64,000 nucleotides of DNA from Lysobacter sp. KIS68-7. Lineage in GTDB: Bacteria > Pseudomonadota > Gammaproteobacteria > Xanthomonadales > Xanthomonadaceae. The stretch covers positions 1,797,001-1,861,000 of the forward strand of contig NZ_CP089925.1 in NCBI RefSeq assembly GCF_021284745.1, given 5' to 3'. The translations under genes were made by a program, and so were the position numbers. Below the pieces are notes generated by a model. That model saw nothing but the letters and a program-made list of their open reading frames with translations. It had not been told where the DNA came from and did not search any database. Shown here piece after piece: positions 50,280 through 59,934 of this stretch; within the stretch, counting starts at the first letter, position 1, and every line of letters starts with the position of its first letter.

Positions 50280-52400
50280 ATGGCGATGTTCCCGAAGCGG
50301 TTCGGGTGGGCGTGGCTTGCCTGTGCGATGGCCTTCGCGCCGCAGGTGCCGGCGCAGGAGGTGGTGGACGCCGCGGCGCTGCGTGCGGAAGTCGCGAAGG
50401 AACGTGCGCGTCCGATCTCCCCTCGGTTCCCGCGCGTTGCCTTCCTCGCGCAACCCGTGCTGCTTGGCGCGTGGTTGTCGCCCGATGGACGCCAGGTGGC
50501 CTACCTGCGCGAAGCGGGGCGCAATCGCAGCGTGTGGGTCGTGTCCACGGCGGGCGGTGCGCCGAAGCAACTGCTGGCGCAGACCGAGGCGACGCAATTG
50601 GCCTGGTCGCGCGATGCCCGCTGGTTGTTCCTGCCGTCGCCGCGCCAGTTGTTTGCGCTGGCTGCGGCCGGGCAGGGTGGGTCGCGTGCGATCGCGAAAC
50701 TCGGTGGCACGTGGGAGCGCGATTTCGAAGGCGCCGATCCCGCGCGGCCCGATGCGGCGATCGTGTCCGAATCCCCGCCGCTGGTCTCGCGCCTGCCCAA
50801 GCGCTGGCGCGTGTATCGCGTGGATGCGTCGGGGCGCGAAACCTTGCTGCACGAGGATGCGCGACAGGTCGTGCAGGTCGCCTTCGATGCGCGAGGTCGG
50901 CTGGCCTTCCTCGTTCGCGTGGAGGACCACCATTACGTCGTGCATCGCGTGCACGACGGCCGACTCGTACCGGCGCTGCGTTGCGGTGACCTCGCGCGCT
51001 GCATGTTGCTTGGCGCATCGGACGATGGGCGCGAGGCATGGCTGCGCACCGATGTGGGCTCCGACCTCGATCGCCTCGCGCGGCTGGATGCGACGAACCG
51101 CTTGCAGACATTGCAGGCCGATCCGCGCAACGAAGCCGACCTGGACGACGTGGCGTTCGATCCGGCCACGCGCACGCCTCTGTTTGCGCGCTACCGCAGT
51201 ACGGTTGCGGCCACGTACGGGTTGACCCCGGAGGCGCGCGATCATCTCGCTGCCATCCAGTCAAAGCTGGCCAACCGCGACCTGCGCATCGAGGTCGGCC
51301 GCGCGCGTTGGCTCGTGCACGACCGCGCGACCACGCTGAAGGGCGAGCGCCTGCATCTGTACGATCCCGCAACGCGCACCTTGCGCGAGCTGGCGCTCGA
51401 TCCCGCCGTTGCATACCGCAACAAGCCCGCGCCCGCCCTCCCCGAAGCCGCGATGGCGCGCAAGATCGCGTTCACCTGGCGCGCCTCCGACGGCATGCCG
51501 ATCCACGGCTTCGTCCTCGTGCCCCCCGGCATCGACCCCGCGCGCGCGCCGCTGGTCGCGCACGTGCATGGCGGTCCCTTCAATCTCTTCCGTCCCGAGT
51601 TCACGGGCATCGGCCAGATGCTCGCCAATCGCGGCTACATCGTGTTCGAACCCAACTTCCGCGGTTCGACGGGCCATGGCCAGGCCTACATGCGCGCGGG
51701 CCGCGGCGATTTCGGCAACGGCCGCGTGCAGCGCGACATCGTCGAAGGCGTGCAGGCCCTGCACGCGCAAGGCATCGGCGATCCCGCGCGTACGGGCATC
51801 ATCGGCGCATCGTTCGGCGGCTACTCGGCGCTGCAGGGCGTGACCTTCCAGCCGGAGGTCTTCAAGGTCGGCATCGCCGCGGTACCGCCCGCCGATCTCG
51901 GCTGGGTGCTGCGCTGGTATGCACAAAGCCCGGACACGACGGCGCGAGGGATTCCGCTCGCAACGACCATGCGCCTGCTCGACCTCGATCCCGCGAGCCC
52001 AACGGTCGCCGAACGCCTGCGTGCGCAATCGCCGATCGCGAACGTCGACCGCCTGTCACGCCCCGTGCTGCTGTTCGCGGGTGCGGAAGACGAGCGCGTG
52101 CCGATCCGCAGCGTCATGCACTACGCCGCGGCGCTCGCCTCGCGCGGCAAGGATGTCAGCCTGCTCGTCGATCCGAACGGCAGCCACCAGTTGCCCGACC
52201 CGCGCACGCGCGAGGCGTATTTCTATCTCGTGGAAACGATGCTGCACCGTCGCCTCGACGGCGCGGCGCCCGAACCCGCGGATGCAGCGCTGCAGGCGTT
52301 CGTCTCGCGCAACCTGCGTTTGCGAGGTCGCGACCTCGACAACGAACCGAAATCTCAGGCCGCTTCGACGCGCAAGGTGACGCCGAGCCCGGCGATGTAG
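50280..52400 (+). CDS. S9 family peptidase (dipeptidyl aminopeptidase/acylaminoacyl-peptidase type)
   Basis: A 706-aa exported serine peptidase. A signal peptide (LACAMAFAPQVPAQ) is followed by an N-terminal beta-propeller (about 55-390: GAWLSPDGRQVAYLREAG) and an alpha/beta-hydrolase domain. The catalytic triad can be read as Ser511 in GASFGGYSALQ, Asp604 in AGAEDERVP and His636 in GSHQLPD. It starts 14 nt after the permease and overlaps the convergent ppx end by 46 nt. Confidence 0.93.
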   Translation: MAMFPKRFGWAWLACAMAFAPQVPAQEVVDAAALRAEVAKERARPISPRFPRVAFLAQPVLLGAWLSPDGRQVAYLREAGRNRSVWVVSTAGGAPKQLLAQTEATQLAWSRDARWLFLPSPRQLFALAAAGQGGSRAIAKLGGTWERDFEGADPARPDAAIVSESPPLVSRLPKRWRVYRVDASGRETLLHEDARQVVQVAFDARGRLAFLVRVEDHHYVVHRVHDGRLVPALRCGDLARCMLLGASDDGREAWLRTDVGSDLDRLARLDATNRLQTLQADPRNEADLDDVAFDPATRTPLFARYRSTVAATYGLTPEARDHLAAIQSKLANRDLRIEVGRARWLVHDRATTLKGERLHLYDPATRTLRELALDPAVAYRNKPAPALPEAAMARKIAFTWRASDGMPIHGFVLVPPGIDPARAPLVAHVHGGPFNLFRPEFTGIGQMLANRGYIVFEPNFRGSTGHGQAYMRAGRGDFGNGRVQRDIVEGVQALHAQGIGDPARTGIIGASFGGYSALQGVTFQPEVFKVGIAAVPPADLGWVLRWYAQSPDTTARGIPLATTMRLLDLDPASPTVAERLRAQSPIANVDRLSRPVLLFAGAEDERVPIRSVMHYAAALASRGKDVSLLVDPNGSHQLPDPRTREAYFYLVETMLHRRLDGAAPEPADAALQAFVSRNLRLRGRDLDNEPKSQAASTRKVTPSPAM

Positions 52401-53857
52401 TCGGGCTCGCCGCCGAGGTCCTGGCGCAGCAACGGGCGCTGTTCGAACCAGCGCTTGTCGAGCGTGAGCACCAGCGTGTCGCCGCTGGCCTTCGCGTCGA
52501 TGCGCGGGATGTCGTCGGCTTCGTGCGAGCGATGCAGCAACACCGCGATGCGCAGCAAGGCCGCCACGCGCTTGGCGCTGGTGAGCAGGCGGTCGGGGAT
52601 GGTGTCGAACGCGTTCTTCGTGATGTTGCGCCGGTGCGTGCGCACGAGGGCGGCAAGCACGCGCTGTTCCTGCTGAGAGAAACCCGCGATGTCGGAGTTC
52701 TCGAGGATGTAGGCGCCGTGCACGTGGTACTGGCTGTGCGCGATGGCAAGACCCAGTTCGTGCACACGTGCGGCGCGCGCGAGCATGCGGCGGTCGTCGT
52801 CGCTGAGCCCCCAGGCGTCCTGCACCTGGTCGAACAGCTCCATCGCGGTTTCCTCGACGCGCTGGGCCTGCGCGACGTCGACGCCGTAGCGTTCCATCAA
52901 CGCAGCGACGGAGACATCGCGCGAATCGTCGGCGCCACCGCGGCCGAGCATGTCGTACAGCGCGCCTTCTCGCAGCGCGGCCTTGCTCACGGCCATGCGT
53001 TCCAGGCCGAGCACGATGAAGGCCGCCTCGAGGATCAGCAAACCGCCCGCGATGCTCGGGCGCCGTTCGCTCGACATGCCGGGCAGGTCGATGTCGGCGA
53101 TGGTGTCGGCCTGCAGCAGCTTGTCGCGCACCTGTGGCAACGCAACGGCGGTGATCGCGCCCTTGGTGAGTTTCATCGCGGCGCAGATATCGCCGATCGC
53201 CTTGATGGTGCCGGAGGAGCCCAGGGCTTCCTGCCACCCGAGCGAGCGATACACGCCCGCGAACTGCTGGAACTCGGCGGCGACTTCGGTGAGCGCGGAC
53301 TTCCAGCGCTTGCGCGAGAGCTTGCCGTCGGGAAAGAAGTGGCGCGTGCTCGCCACGCATCCCGCCTGGAGGCTTTCGCGTTCGATCGCTTCCAGGCCGC
53401 TGCCGATGATGCTTTCGGTCGAGCCACCACCGATGTCGATCACCAGCCGGCGTTCGCCGGGTTTCGGCGGTTGCGCATGCGCGACGCCGAGGTAGATCAG
53501 GCGCGCTTCTTCGCGGCCGGAGACGACTTCGATCGCATGGCCGAGCGCGGTTTCCGCGGGGAGCAGGAAGGACTGCGGATTCTTGAGCTGGCGCACCGTG
53601 TTGGTGGCGATCACGCGCACGCGCCACGGCGGAATGTCGCGGATGCGCTGGCCGAAACGTTCGAGGCTTTCGAGTGCGCGCTGGCGCACCTCGGGCGAAA
53701 GACCGCCCTTGCCGTCGAGCCCTTCGGCCATGCGCACCATGTCGCGCAGGCGATCGACCACGCGCAACTGACCGAGCACTTGCCGGGCGACCACCATGTG
53801 GAAGCTGTTCGACCCCAGGTCGACCGCGGCGAGCAGGTCGCCGTCCTGCAACGGCAT
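52355..53857 (-). CDS. ppx: Exopolyphosphatase
   Basis: A 500-aa Ppx/GppA enzyme removing terminal phosphate from polyphosphate. LLAAVDLGSNSFHMVVARQV and RLVIDIGGGSTESIIG are the phosphate-binding motifs, GSSGTIKAIGD the third; the C-terminal half is the HD-like domain (RAARVHELGLAIAHSQYHVH). ATG 53857 is used. A GTG at 53893 overlaps the ppk stop by 4 nt (GTGA) and would add 12 residues, which is a serious alternative because of coupling. Confidence 0.96.
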   Translation of the reverse strand: MPLQDGDLLAAVDLGSNSFHMVVARQVLGQLRVVDRLRDMVRMAEGLDGKGGLSPEVRQRALESLERFGQRIRDIPPWRVRVIATNTVRQLKNPQSFLLPAETALGHAIEVVSGREEARLIYLGVAHAQPPKPGERRLVIDIGGGSTESIIGSGLEAIERESLQAGCVASTRHFFPDGKLSRKRWKSALTEVAAEFQQFAGVYRSLGWQEALGSSGTIKAIGDICAAMKLTKGAITAVALPQVRDKLLQADTIADIDLPGMSSERRPSIAGGLLILEAAFIVLGLERMAVSKAALREGALYDMLGRGGADDSRDVSVAALMERYGVDVAQAQRVEETAMELFDQVQDAWGLSDDDRRMLARAARVHELGLAIAHSQYHVHGAYILENSDIAGFSQQEQRVLAALVRTHRRNITKNAFDTIPDRLLTSAKRVAALLRIAVLLHRSHEADDIPRIDAKASGDTLVLTLDKRWFEQRPLLRQDLGGEPDYIAGLGVTLRVEAA

Positions 53858-53889
53858 CGCGGTCGCGCGTGGGCGGGCGAGGATGTCGT

Positions 53890-55989
53890 TCACGTGCACA
53901 GTTTCGCCAGCAGGCACGCCTGCGCCGAATGCGGCATGTGGTGGTCGTCCGGCGCGAGCTTGCGATACGTGCCGTCGGCCTGCAGTTCCCAGGCGTTGAC
54001 GTTGTCGGCGAGGTAGTTCGCCAGCGCCTCGTCGTACACGCGCGCGGCGAGGTCCGGCGTGAGGATCGGAAAGCCGGTTTCGATGCGACGCAGCAGGTTG
54101 CGCTCGAGCCAGTCGGCGCTGGAGCAGAAGAGTTCGGGCGCGCCGTCGTTGGCGAACCAGTACACGCGATGGTGTTCCAGGAAGCGGCCGACGATGGAAC
54201 GCACGCGGATGTTGTCCGACACGCCCGGCACGCCCGGGCGCAGCGTGCATGCGCCGCGCACGATCAGGTCGATGCGCACGCCGGCCTGCGAGGCCACGTA
54301 CAGCGCGCGGATCACCTGCGGCTCATTGAGCGCGTTCATCTTCGCGATGATGTGCGCGGGCTTGCCTGCGCGCGCATGTTTGGTCTCGCGATCGATCCGC
54401 TGCAGCACGCCCGCATGCAGCGTGAAGGGCGATTGCAGCAGGCGCTTGAGCTTGATCGCCGGCGCAAGGCCGGAGAGCTGGCGGAAGATCAGGTCGACGT
54501 CGTTGCCGATGTCGGGGTCGGCGGTGATCAGGCCGAAGTCGGTGTACGCACGCGTAGTGCCCGAGTGGTAGTTGCCGGTGCCCAGGTGCACGTAGCGGCG
54601 CAGCTTGCGACCTTCGCGACGCACGATGAGCAGCATCTTGGCGTGCGTCTTGTAGCCGACCACGCCGTACACGACCTGCACGCCCGCATCCTGCAGGCGA
54701 TCGGCGAGGCCGAGGTTGGCTTCTTCATCGAAGCGCGCGCGCAGTTCGACCACCACCGTGACGTCCTTGCCGTTGCGCGCGGCCTGCACGAGCTGGTCGA
54801 CGATCGGCGAATCCTTGCCGGTGCGGTACAGCGTCTGCTTGATCGCCAGCACGTTCGGGTCTTCGGCCGCCTGCTTGATCAGCTCCAGCACCGGCGCGAA
54901 GGAATCGAAGGGGTGGTGCAGCAGCACATCGCCTTCGTTGACGCGTTCGAAGATCGCGTCCGTGTCGCGCAATGCGCGCGGCTGGAACGGAGGGTATTTC
55001 AGGTCCGGGCGCTGCACCAGGTCGTAGACCTGGATCACGCGGTTGAGGTTGACCGGGCCGTTGATGCGATAGACCGCGTTCTCCGGCAGGTCGAAGTTGA
55101 CCAGCAGCGTGCGCACGATGTCGTTCGGGCACTGCTCGGCGATCTCCAGGCGCATCGCGCGCAGGTAACCGCGGCCGACGAGTTCGTCGCGCAAGGCGAG
55201 CGCGAGGTTCTCGACTTCCTCTTCGTCGACGATCAGTTCGGAATTGCGCGTGACGCGGAACTGGTACGCGCCCTTGACCTGCATGCCCGGAAACAGCTCG
55301 TCGACGAAGGCCGACAGGACCGCGGAGAGGAACACGAAGTCGCTCGGGCCGCCGGAGACTTCCGGCGGGATCTGGATGATGCGCGGCAGCGAACGCGGCG
55401 CGCGCACGATCGCCAGGTGCCCGGCGCGGCCGAACGCGTCCTTGCCCTTGAGCACGACGACGATGTTCAGCGACTTGTTGAGGATCTTCGGGAACGGATG
55501 CGCCGGATCCAGGCCGAGCGGCGAGAGCACCGGCAGGATTTCGTCGCAGAAGTATTCGCGCAGCCAGCGCGTCTGCTTCGCGCTCCACGCATCGCGCGGC
55601 AGGATGCGCACGCCGGCGGCGTTGAGCTGCGGGCGCAGTTCTTCGTTCCAGCAGCGGTATTGCGAATCGACGAGGTCGGCGGCGCGATCGTGGATTTCCT
55701 TGAGCACCGACTGCTGCGGCATGCCGTCGGGACCGGCGGGCAGGCCGAAGTCCTGCGCATGGCGGACGGTGGCGGCGCGGATCTCGAAGAATTCGTCGAG
55801 GTTGGTGCAGGAGATGCACAGGTAGCGCAGCCGTTCCAGCAGCGGCACCTGCGGGTCGCGCGCCTGTGCGAGCACGCGGAAGTTGAAGTCGAGCTGCGAC
55901 AGCTCACGATTCGAGTACAGCGCGATGTCGCGCAGCGGATCGGTCTCGCCGGCGGGTTCGGCCGGCACGGGGGTGGGGACGGCGCTCAT
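53890..55989 (-). CDS. ppk1: Polyphosphate kinase 1
   Basis: A 699-aa PPK1 of normal length, making polyphosphate from ATP. Tyr/Asn start motif NRELSQLDFNFRVL, catalytic autophosphorylated His in VVGYKTHAKMLLIV (about residue 447), then YVHLGTGNYHSGTTRAYTDF and the second His motif LEHHRVYWFANDG (about 606). Its ATG overlaps the phoR stop (ATGA) and its stop overlaps a GTG of ppx, so the three are translationally coupled. Confidence 0.97.
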   Translation of the reverse strand: MSAVPTPVPAEPAGETDPLRDIALYSNRELSQLDFNFRVLAQARDPQVPLLERLRYLCISCTNLDEFFEIRAATVRHAQDFGLPAGPDGMPQQSVLKEIHDRAADLVDSQYRCWNEELRPQLNAAGVRILPRDAWSAKQTRWLREYFCDEILPVLSPLGLDPAHPFPKILNKSLNIVVVLKGKDAFGRAGHLAIVRAPRSLPRIIQIPPEVSGGPSDFVFLSAVLSAFVDELFPGMQVKGAYQFRVTRNSELIVDEEEVENLALALRDELVGRGYLRAMRLEIAEQCPNDIVRTLLVNFDLPENAVYRINGPVNLNRVIQVYDLVQRPDLKYPPFQPRALRDTDAIFERVNEGDVLLHHPFDSFAPVLELIKQAAEDPNVLAIKQTLYRTGKDSPIVDQLVQAARNGKDVTVVVELRARFDEEANLGLADRLQDAGVQVVYGVVGYKTHAKMLLIVRREGRKLRRYVHLGTGNYHSGTTRAYTDFGLITADPDIGNDVDLIFRQLSGLAPAIKLKRLLQSPFTLHAGVLQRIDRETKHARAGKPAHIIAKMNALNEPQVIRALYVASQAGVRIDLIVRGACTLRPGVPGVSDNIRVRSIVGRFLEHHRVYWFANDGAPELFCSSADWLERNLLRRIETGFPILTPDLAARVYDEALANYLADNVNAWELQADGTYRKLAPDDHHMPHSAQACLLAKLCT

Positions 55990-57374
55990 CGTGGGGATTC
56001 TATGCCCGTGGACCCGAAGCGCGATTCGCGCGCCGGATCGGTCTCGAAATCGTGGAGCTCTTCGCGCGGCAGCACGCGCTCGGGGCCGAAATGGCAGGCG
56101 AAGGTGCTGCCCTGTCCCACGGCGCTCTCGATCGACAAGCGCGCCTGGTGCAGGTTGAGGACGTGCTTGACGATGGCCAGGCCGAGGCCCGTGCCGCCGC
56201 TTTCGCGCGAGCGGCTCGTGGAAACGCGATAGAAACGTTCGGTGATGCGCGGCAGGTGCGCTTCTGGGATACCGAAGCCGGTGTCGGTGACGGCGAGCAC
56301 GGCGCCACCCGCTTTGTCGGCGCCGAGGTCCGGCGCGAAGCGGATCCTGATCGTGCCGCCCGCCGGCGTGTAGCGCACCGCGTTGCTCACCAGGTTGGAG
56401 AACGCACTGTGCAATTCCTTGGTCGAGCCGCGCAGGTCGAGCGGCGCTTCATCCTCGAGCACGACGCGGTGGCGGCCCTGGCTCAGCGCTTCGGCTTCGC
56501 GACGCAGCGTGGCGAGCATCGGCGCCATCGACACCGGATCGTCCACCACGCCTTCCTGCGCTTCCAGGCGCGAGAGCGTGAGCAGGTCTTCGACCAGCTG
56601 CGTCATGCGCTGCGATTGCCGCTGCATTTCCGCGAGCATCGGCGCCCAGTCGGGATTGTCGGCGGGATCGAGCAGGTCGAGGTAACCGTGCACGACGGTG
56701 AGCGGCGTGCGCAGTTCGTGCGAGACGTTGGCGACGAAATCGCGGCGCATCTGCTCCAGGCGCATGAGCTTGCTGACATCGCGCGCGACCAGCAGCCACA
56801 ACTCGTCGGAGTACGGGATCAGGCGCAGGCTCAGGCGCATGCTCGGATCCACGGGCGAGGCGGTGTCGAGCAGCGGTTCGGCGTTGCGTCCGGCAGCGAG
56901 CCAGCGCGAGAGCGACATCGTGTGCAGGCGATCGCCGAGCGGTGAGCCGAGGTCGCGCGGATATTGCAGGCCCAGCAGCGACGAGGCCGCAGGGTTGAAC
57001 CACTGCACGCGCTGGCTGTTGCGTTCGAGCACGACCACCGCATCGGGCAGGGCCATCGCCGCTGCGCGATACGCACGCAGCATCGCGACCAAGCGACGCT
57101 TGCGCGTGCGCACGTCGGCCTGGCTGCGATGCAGCAATCGGTCGAGTTCGTTCCACACGCCATCGCCCTGCGGTGGCGGCTGCCGGGTGCGCGCGGTGAG
57201 GCGTTCGAGCACGCCGCGCAGTTTCCAGTAATGCCAGGCGACCACGCCGAGCGCGGCGAAGGTGACCACCGGCCAGACATGGTGCACGGCGACGCCCACG
57301 ACCACCGCCGCGCCGAGGATGGCGGCGAGCTGGCCGAGGGTCAGGGTCCAGGCACTGCGTGCGCGGGGTGGCAT
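55986..57374 (-). CDS. phoR: Phosphate regulon sensor histidine kinase
   Basis: A 462-aa kinase: two N-terminal membrane segments (about 10-30, 33-48), a cytoplasmic PAS domain (MALPDAVVVLERNSQRVQWF), H-box FVANVSHELRTPLTVVHGYL (His about residue 217), N-box SAFSNLVSNAVRYTPAGG and G-box GGTGLGLAIVKHVLNLHQ. It is placed directly between phoB and ppk1, so phosphate state and polyphosphate making are set together. Confidence 0.96.
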   Translation of the reverse strand: MPPRARSAWTLTLGQLAAILGAAVVVGVAVHHVWPVVTFAALGVVAWHYWKLRGVLERLTARTRQPPPQGDGVWNELDRLLHRSQADVRTRKRRLVAMLRAYRAAAMALPDAVVVLERNSQRVQWFNPAASSLLGLQYPRDLGSPLGDRLHTMSLSRWLAAGRNAEPLLDTASPVDPSMRLSLRLIPYSDELWLLVARDVSKLMRLEQMRRDFVANVSHELRTPLTVVHGYLDLLDPADNPDWAPMLAEMQRQSQRMTQLVEDLLTLSRLEAQEGVVDDPVSMAPMLATLRREAEALSQGRHRVVLEDEAPLDLRGSTKELHSAFSNLVSNAVRYTPAGGTIRIRFAPDLGADKAGGAVLAVTDTGFGIPEAHLPRITERFYRVSTSRSRESGGTGLGLAIVKHVLNLHQARLSIESAVGQGSTFACHFGPERVLPREELHDFETDPARESRFGSTGIESPR

Positions 57375-57384
57375 GCGCCCCAGT

Positions 57385-58074
57385 CTAGACGGCTGCGGAG
57401 AAGCGGTAACCGGCGCCGCGCACGGTCTGGACCATTTCGTCCAGGCGATGCGGTTCCAGCGTCTTGCGCAGGCGCCGGATGTGCACGTCCACGGTGCGTT
57501 CCTCGACGTACACGCTGCCGCCCCACACGTGGTCGAGCAGCTGCGAGCGCGTGTAGACGCGTTCGGGGTGGGTCATGAAGAAATGGAGCAGGCGGTATTC
57601 GGTCGGGCCGATCTGCACCGGCGCCTCGTCGGCGAACACGCGGTGCGCCGCGCCATCGATGCGCAGCGGGCCGACCTTGACGCTGCCGTCCTCGTCGTCC
57701 TCGCGCGAACGGCGCATGACGGCGCGGATGCGGGCCAGCAGTTCGCGGGCGGAGAAGGGTTTGACGACGTAGTCGTCGACGCCGGCTTCGAGGCCGCCCA
57801 CCCGGTCGTTCTCCTCGCCACGGGCGGTGAGCATGATGATCGGGATCTCGCGGGTCAGCGATTCCTTGCGCCAGCGACGGGCCAGGTCCAGGCCGCTGGT
57901 GCCCGGGAGCATCCAGTCGAGCAGGATGAGGTCGGGGACCTTGTCGGCGATGGCGGCTTGCGCCTCGCGGGCGTCGGCGGCATGGATGGGATCGAATTCG
58001 CCCCTGCGGAGGGCGAAGGCGACCATGTCGCGGATCGCAGGCTCGTCGTCGACGATGAGGATGCGTTTCTGCAT
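57385..58074 (-). CDS. phoB: Phosphate regulon response regulator
   Basis: A 229-aa OmpR-type regulator: LIVDDEPAIRDMVAFALR, phospho-Asp in LILLDWMLPGTSGLDLARRW, DDYVVKPFSARELLARIRAV, then the DNA-binding winged helix with EYRLLHFFMTHPERVYTRSQ and RTVDVHIRRLRKTL. First gene of phoB-phoR-ppk1-ppx; phoR follows after 10 nt. A candidate Pho box is upstream. Confidence 0.96.
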   Translation of the reverse strand: MQKRILIVDDEPAIRDMVAFALRRGEFDPIHAADAREAQAAIADKVPDLILLDWMLPGTSGLDLARRWRKESLTREIPIIMLTARGEENDRVGGLEAGVDDYVVKPFSARELLARIRAVMRRSREDDEDGSVKVGPLRIDGAAHRVFADEAPVQIGPTEYRLLHFFMTHPERVYTRSQLLDHVWGGSVYVEERTVDVHIRRLRKTLEPHRLDEMVQTVRGAGYRFSAAV

Positions 58075-58128
58075 GACTGGGGGATGGCGCCTGTTTCGTG
58101 GGCGAATGGTGCCATTGGACGACGCTTT

Positions 58129-58154
58129 TGTGACGGTGGGGTGACACCGTCACA
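58129..58154 (-). promoter_or_regulatory. Dyad / candidate Pho box upstream of phoB
   Basis: TGTGACGGTG (58129-58138) and CACCGTCACA (58145-58154) form a perfect 10-bp inverted repeat with a 6-nt spacer. Read on the minus strand, TGTCA and CGTCA start 11 nt apart, as in Pho boxes (direct TGTCA-like repeats on an 11-bp pitch). It lies 55 nt before the phoB start, which fits PhoB autoregulation. A dyad-binding factor is an alternative. Confidence 0.55.
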
Positions 58155-58188
58155 TGGACCGGGCTGAGGTCGCCCCGCGCCCCCGGGC

Positions 58189-59781
58189 TCAGTCCTGGAG
58201 AACCTCGTCCTTCACGCCCTGGCGGCGGAGCTCGAGCACGGTCGGCGTGATCGCGGCGATGCGGGCGTCGATGCGGGCGCGGGCGTAATAGTCGAGGTCG
58301 CCGCGCTTCTTGAGGTTTTCCAGCTGCATCAGGGCCCGTTCGGGGCGGCCGTTGAGGTACTCGGCCTCGGCGTGGGCTTCCCCGGCGCGGACCGGGTCGC
58401 CGGCCAGGTCGCTCGCGCGGCCGAAGGTCTCCTGGTAGGTCGGGTCGTCCGACGCGCTCGCCGCGAGCGGCCGCAGCACCGACTGCGCGCGCTTGCCGGA
58501 GGCCGCATCGCCTCGTTCGGCGAGCACCTGCGCATAGGTCAGCGCGACCGGCCGGTTGCGCGGCATGCGGTCGAGCAGGGCCTGGAAACGCTTGTCGGCT
58601 TCGGCGTGCTTGCCGGCGTGGCTTTCGGCTTCGCCCATCGCCAGTTGCAGCCACAGGTCGCCGGGGTGGCGTTCGATCAGCGGCGCGAGTTCCGCCATCG
58701 CGGCCGAAGGCTGGTTCGACAACAGGCGGGCGAGGGCGAGGCCGTAACGTTGCGAATCGTCCAACGGCGCCTTGTTGGTCATCTGCTCGTATTCGCGGAT
58801 CGCCTGCGCAGGCGTGTCGGCGCTGAGCACGCGCAGGCGTTCCTTCGCGTAACCGAACACACCGGTGCCGGCCGGCGTCAGGCCCTGGTCGGGCAGGCGC
58901 AGGTTGGACGGCAACAGCGGATTCGCGGAAGCCCCGCCGGCAGCGAACGAGTTCTGCGGCTTCATCTGCGCCGCGCGTTCCTTCGCTTCGCTGATGCGCG
59001 TGACGGTGATCGGGTGCGTTTGCAGGTAGTCGGGCGTGCGTTCTTTTTCGCCGCCCTGGTTCACGCGCACCCAGCCTTGCAGCGTGGTGAAGAATTCGGC
59101 CATCGCGTTCGGGTCGTAGCCGCTGCGCGCGAGCGTCTGCATGCCGACGCGGTCGGCTTCGGCTTCGTTGTCGCGGGTGTAGTTGATCTGGCGCTGGTAC
59201 ATGAGCGCCTGGCCTGCGGAGAGCGCCGCCATGGTGGCGTCGTCGCTCGAGTTACCGCCGGCCTTCTGCGCGACCATGATCGCGCCGAGCATCGCCAGCA
59301 GAATCGGCACGCTGTCCTTCTGCGCGCGCTCGACGCCGCGCAGCACGTGGTCCTGCGTGACGTGCGCGATTTCGTGCGAGAGCACGCTGGCCACCTGGTC
59401 TTCGCGCGAGGCGGCGAGCACCAGGCCGGCGTTGGTCGCGATGTAACCGCCCAGCGTGGCGAACGCGTTGATCTGGCGGTCCTTCAGCAGGAAGAAGGTG
59501 AACTGCTGGCGCGGGCGGTCGCTGTTGGCGGCGAGGCGATGGCCCACCGACTGCAGCCAGTCCTCCAGCAGCGGATCCTCCAGCACGTAGCCGTAATGGC
59601 GCAGCTGGCTCAGCGTCATCGCGCCGTAGGCTTCCTGCTGTTTTGGATTCAGCATCTGTCCGGCGGAGGAGCCGATGTCGGGCAGGCGGTTGCCGGTGGT
59701 CTGCGCGGCGATCGGCGCAGCCACGACAAGCGTGGCCAGCGCGGCGCAAAGGGAGGCGGACAGGAGGCGAAGACGGGGCAT
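58189..59781 (-). CDS. bepA: BepA-like M48 metalloprotease with TPR domain
   Basis: A 530-aa periplasmic protease that in relatives helps LptD and Bam assembly at the outer membrane. Signal peptide CAALATLVVAAPIAA, HExxH motif SVLSHEIAHVTQDH (about residue 135), the third ligand in DNEAEADRVGMQTLARSGYD, then TPR repeats from about 330 (PSAAMAELAPLIERHPGDLW, NRPVALTYAQVLAERGDAAS). Length is a little above E. coli BepA. The start at 59781 is chosen by the signal peptide. Confidence 0.95.
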   Translation of the reverse strand: MPRLRLLSASLCAALATLVVAAPIAAQTTGNRLPDIGSSAGQMLNPKQQEAYGAMTLSQLRHYGYVLEDPLLEDWLQSVGHRLAANSDRPRQQFTFFLLKDRQINAFATLGGYIATNAGLVLAASREDQVASVLSHEIAHVTQDHVLRGVERAQKDSVPILLAMLGAIMVAQKAGGNSSDDATMAALSAGQALMYQRQINYTRDNEAEADRVGMQTLARSGYDPNAMAEFFTTLQGWVRVNQGGEKERTPDYLQTHPITVTRISEAKERAAQMKPQNSFAAGGASANPLLPSNLRLPDQGLTPAGTGVFGYAKERLRVLSADTPAQAIREYEQMTNKAPLDDSQRYGLALARLLSNQPSAAMAELAPLIERHPGDLWLQLAMGEAESHAGKHAEADKRFQALLDRMPRNRPVALTYAQVLAERGDAASGKRAQSVLRPLAASASDDPTYQETFGRASDLAGDPVRAGEAHAEAEYLNGRPERALMQLENLKKRGDLDYYARARIDARIAAITPTVLELRRQGVKDEVLQD

Positions 59782-59934
59782 GGCGCGCTCGAACTTACTC
59801 CAGGGACACGCGGCGTGACGCATCGGTGAAACCACAGTGTTGCACGGGCAGTCAGGCTCGGGGGGTGGAAAACCCCCTGCCGGTCACCGCATATTGCCGA
59901 CCAGCCAGCAGGACCGAAGTTCAGGAGTTCCGAA

